Position numbers and translations under genes: made by a program
Assembly: GCA_014859985.1 (NCBI GenBank)
Contig: JACZKN010000465.1
Coordinates: 1 to 7,125, forward strand
Reading direction: 5' to 3'
Source of the DNA: Candidatus Krumholzibacteriia bacterium
GTDB taxonomy: Bacteria > Krumholzibacteriota > Krumholzibacteriia > LZORAL124-64-63
DNA length: 7,125 bases
Notes under the pieces: generated by a model
What the model was told of the DNA's origin: nothing
Databases searched by the model: none
What the model saw: only the letters and a program-made list of their open reading frames with translations
In this document: positions 5,842 to 7,125 of the stretch, piece after piece
How the letters are laid out: the number at the start of each line of letters is the position of its first letter
Position numbering within the stretch: position 1 is the first letter of the stretch

Positions 5842-6219
5842 CTAGTCGTCGGCCTTGGCCGCCAGCCGCAGCTGCGGCAGCAGGCTGACGTCGAAGACCC
5901 GCTTGCGGCGCGCGCGCACCGCCCGGATCTCCTCCACCGCCTGCCGCACCCCGGCCAGGGCCACGGTGACCTCGAAGTTCTCGTAGCGGAAGCCGAAGTT
6001 GCGCAGCTTCTGCATGGCCGCGACCATCTTCTGCTCGGCGCGGTCCAGCTGGCCGCCCATGAGCAGGGCGTAGCCCTCGCAGGCCTCGCCCAGGCCCATC
6101 CAGAAGGCCTCGTCCCGGCCCTGGGCATCGGCCAGGCCCTCGGCCGCGTGGCGCGCCGCGGCATCGAAGCGGCGCAGGTTGAAGGCCTTGACGGTCTGCT
6201 GCAGGACGGCATTGTTCAT
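5842..6219 (-). CDS. Small all-helical protein, DUF309-like (125 aa)
   Basis: The function is not known. The sequence is nearly all helix, with TVKAFNLRRFDAAARHAAEGL (about 9-29) followed by FWMGLGEACEGYALLMGGQLDRAEQ (about 39-63) and AMQKLRNFGF. This order, FN-x-x-x-F/Y, then a G-L-E helix, then a G-x-L-x-x-A helix, resembles the DUF309/TPR-like fold, but the His-Glu pair usual in DUF309 is missing, since the protein reads ARHAAE. It ends with an Arg-rich helix (about 98-107, with five Arg and one Lys) and a short tail. It has no signal peptide or membrane segment, so it is probably cytoplasmic. Start: ATG at 6219 with AAGGG (plus 6228-6232) 8 nt upstream; an in-frame upstream ATG at 6261 would overlap def. 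It follows the def stop by 25 nt and is probably co-transcribed with it. The family call is tentative; the gene itself is well supported. Confidence 0.8.
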   Translation of the reverse strand: MNNAVLQQTVKAFNLRRFDAAARHAAEGLADAQGRDEAFWMGLGEACEGYALLMGGQLDRAEQKMVAAMQKLRNFGFRYENFEVTVALAGVRQAVEEIRAVRARRKRVFDVSLLPQLRLAAKADD

Positions 6220-6244
6220 CGGTGCATCCCTTCCTCGGGCCGAT

Positions 6245-6820
6245 TCAATCGTGCGGGTCATCCGTGTCGTCGGCGTCCAGGTCGTCGTCGTCCAGGTCGT
6301 CGGCCATGTCGAAGAACCGCTCGGCCTCGTCCTCGAAGCCGAAGCGGCGGGTGTCGGCCAGCTTGTCGACGTAGAGCACCCCGTCCAGGTGGTCGCACTC
6401 GTGCTGGATCACCACGGCGGGGAAGCCCTCGACCACGAACTCGCTGGGCTGCCCGTGCGCGTCGTACGCCTTGACCTTCACCTTCCGGGGACGCTCGACC
6501 CAGCCGCGCATCCCCGGCACCGACAGGCAGCCTTCGTACATGCCGAGGCGCGCCTCGTCCAGGACGGTGATCTCCGGATTGATCAGGATCCGGAAGCTCG
6601 GCCGTCCCTCGTCGTCCGCGTCGCCGCCGGCGATCGCCAGCCGTACCGGCTGGTGGACCTGCGGCGCGGCCAGCCCGACGCCGTTGTACTCGGCCATCGT
6701 CTCGAACATGTCCCGGATCAGGCGCTGGACCTCCGGTCCGGTGATCGCCTTGGGATCGATGGGCTTGCACTCCTGCCGGAGCACCGGGTGCCCCAGGCGG
6801 GCGACTTTCAGGATGGCCAT
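6245..6820 (-). CDS. def: Peptide deformylase with acidic C-terminal tail (191 aa)
   Basis: Removes the formyl group from the N-terminal methionine of new proteins at the ribosome, using a bound metal (usually Fe2+). All three family motifs are present: GVGLAAPQV (47-55), EGCLSVPG (96-103, metal ligand C98) and QHECDHLDG (139-147, ligands H140 and H144, catalytic E141). The fold is complete by about residue 165. Beyond it lies an extra tail, 171-191, in which 13 of 21 residues are Asp; most bacterial deformylases end around 165-180 residues without such a tail. GGAGG (plus 6830-6834) is 9 nt before the ATG. The usual partner fmt (methionyl-tRNA formyltransferase) is not next to it; instead a DUF309-like gene follows after 25 nt. 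Confidence 0.96.
   Translation of the reverse strand: MAILKVARLGHPVLRQECKPIDPKAITGPEVQRLIRDMFETMAEYNGVGLAAPQVHQPVRLAIAGGDADDEGRPSFRILINPEITVLDEARLGMYEGCLSVPGMRGWVERPRKVKVKAYDAHGQPSEFVVEGFPAVVIQHECDHLDGVLYVDKLADTRRFGFEDEAERFFDMADDLDDDDLDADDTDDPHD
6275..6301 (+). repeat. 15-nt tandem repeat in the 3' end of def
   Basis: GTCCAGGTCGTC occurs at 6275-6286 and again at 6290-6301, one repeat length of 15 nt apart. It sits inside the coding region and encodes the repeated Asp-Leu-Asp pattern of the deformylase tail (about 174-185). A period of five codons keeps the frame, so gain or loss of a unit would lengthen or shorten the acidic tail without breaking the gene. Confidence 0.7.
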
Positions 6821-6866
6821 GCCGGCACGCCTCCTCGAAGGGTCTGGTTAGGGATGATCGGTCCCC

Positions 6867-6894
6867 ACCATAACCCAATTCGCCTCCGATGCAA
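6867..6894 (-). promoter_or_regulatory. Possible sigma70-type promoter for def
   Basis: On the minus strand TTGCAT (plus 6889-6894) is followed after 16 bp by TATGGT (plus 6867-6872). This is a modest match (3/6 and 4/6), but it lies in the only AT-richer spot just before def and would start transcription about 40 nt before the ATG. It is a plausible guess, not a firm call. Confidence 0.3.
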
Positions 6895-6913
6895 AAAGGA
6901 GGCCCACACGGGC
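6893..6913 (-). terminator. Weak hairpin followed by five T, possible terminator
   Basis: On the minus strand GCCC-GTGT-GGGC (plus 6902-6913) is followed after CTCC by TTTTT (plus 6893-6897). The stem is only 4 bp, and the T-tract is 4 nt away from it, so this is a marginal terminator. If real, it would end a transcript entering from the right, upstream of def. Confidence 0.3.
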
Positions 6914-7125
6914 GCCGACCGGAGGGATCCGCGGGGCCCGGGAAAGCCCCATTCTGGTCTGTTGCGGGCAGTTGCGACCGATCTCCGCCGGCAACGCCGG
7001 TCCGGATTCGGGCAGATCCTGCCGGTGCACCGCCGCCGAGCCCAGGGGACAAAAACAGGACATAAGATCAATTTCTGTAAAGATCCGGTTCCCGTTGTGT
7101 TAATCCCCCCTTGACCCCTCCCGGC
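6914..7125. other. Non-coding stretch upstream of def with several short hairpins
   Basis: I found no convincing gene here; the open frames on the minus strand are Arg/Pro-rich and match no family I know. The stretch holds GGGGC/GCCCC (6933-6937 with 6946-6950), CCGGC-AAC-GCCGG (6988-7000) and GGCAG-ATC-CTGCC (7011-7023). Base composition changes sharply at about 7048-7095, which is AT-rich and probably holds a promoter. The direction is unclear: TTTACA lies on the minus strand (plus 7077-7082) without a good -10, and TTGACC is at the right end on the plus strand. It could be a divergent promoter region, with the next gene beginning outside the window. Confidence 0.4.

Noticed and set aside
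6808..7071. Open frame of 87 aa on the minus strand upstream of def
   Set aside because: Arg/Pro-rich composition, no family, overlaps the def start and its ribosome site.

Overview
The window comes from a high-GC bacterium (roughly 70% G+C by eye). It is probably Gram-negative and diderm: it encodes a small protein that looks like an outer-membrane beta-barrel, and two exported M16-type peptidase subunits with ordinary Sec signal peptides. MqnE points to menaquinone synthesis by the futalosine route. The catalytic M16 subunit, with its long helical insertion, resembles proteins I associate with Acidobacteria, Gemmatimonadota and FCB-type lineages. This lineage guess is inference, and no marker here fixes the phylum. 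I see no insertion sequence, phage gene, CRISPR array, tRNA or rRNA.

Layout from left to right. (1) At 1-77 (minus) is the 5' end of a gene that runs off the window and encodes an exported or membrane-anchored protein. (2) At 228-845 (minus) is a 205-aa putative barrel protein, followed by a very GC-rich hairpin. (3) The AT-richer gap at 846-1141 holds an extended -10 promoter and a roughly 165-nt leader with inverted repeats. It drives the plus-strand pair at 1142-4470, two M16B peptidase subunits joined by a TGATG overlap. (4) A 117-bp convergent gap holds two strong hairpins. (5) mqnE lies at 4588-5679 (minus). (6) A compound GC hairpin carrying NotI-type palindromes lies at 5760-5829. (7) A minus-strand two-gene unit has def (6245-6820) upstream of a small helical, DUF309-like protein (5842-6219). 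(8) A 305-bp stretch at 6821-7125 has no convincing gene but contains several short hairpins.

The clearest functional story is the M16 pair. The first protein carries the zinc-binding HxxEH site but lacks the Arg/Tyr pair of the second half-site. The second protein lacks HxxEH but keeps the Arg/Tyr motif. This is the division of labour known from mitochondrial processing peptidase and bacterial two-subunit M16B proteases, so the two should work as one periplasmic heterodimer. The remaining genes are housekeeping (def, mqnE) or poorly characterised. I do not see strong evidence for a wholly new system. The most unusual details are the acidic Asp tail on the deformylase, the Gly/Met/Arg loop in the inactive peptidase subunit, the two extensions on the catalytic subunit, and the compound GC-rich palindrome before mqnE.
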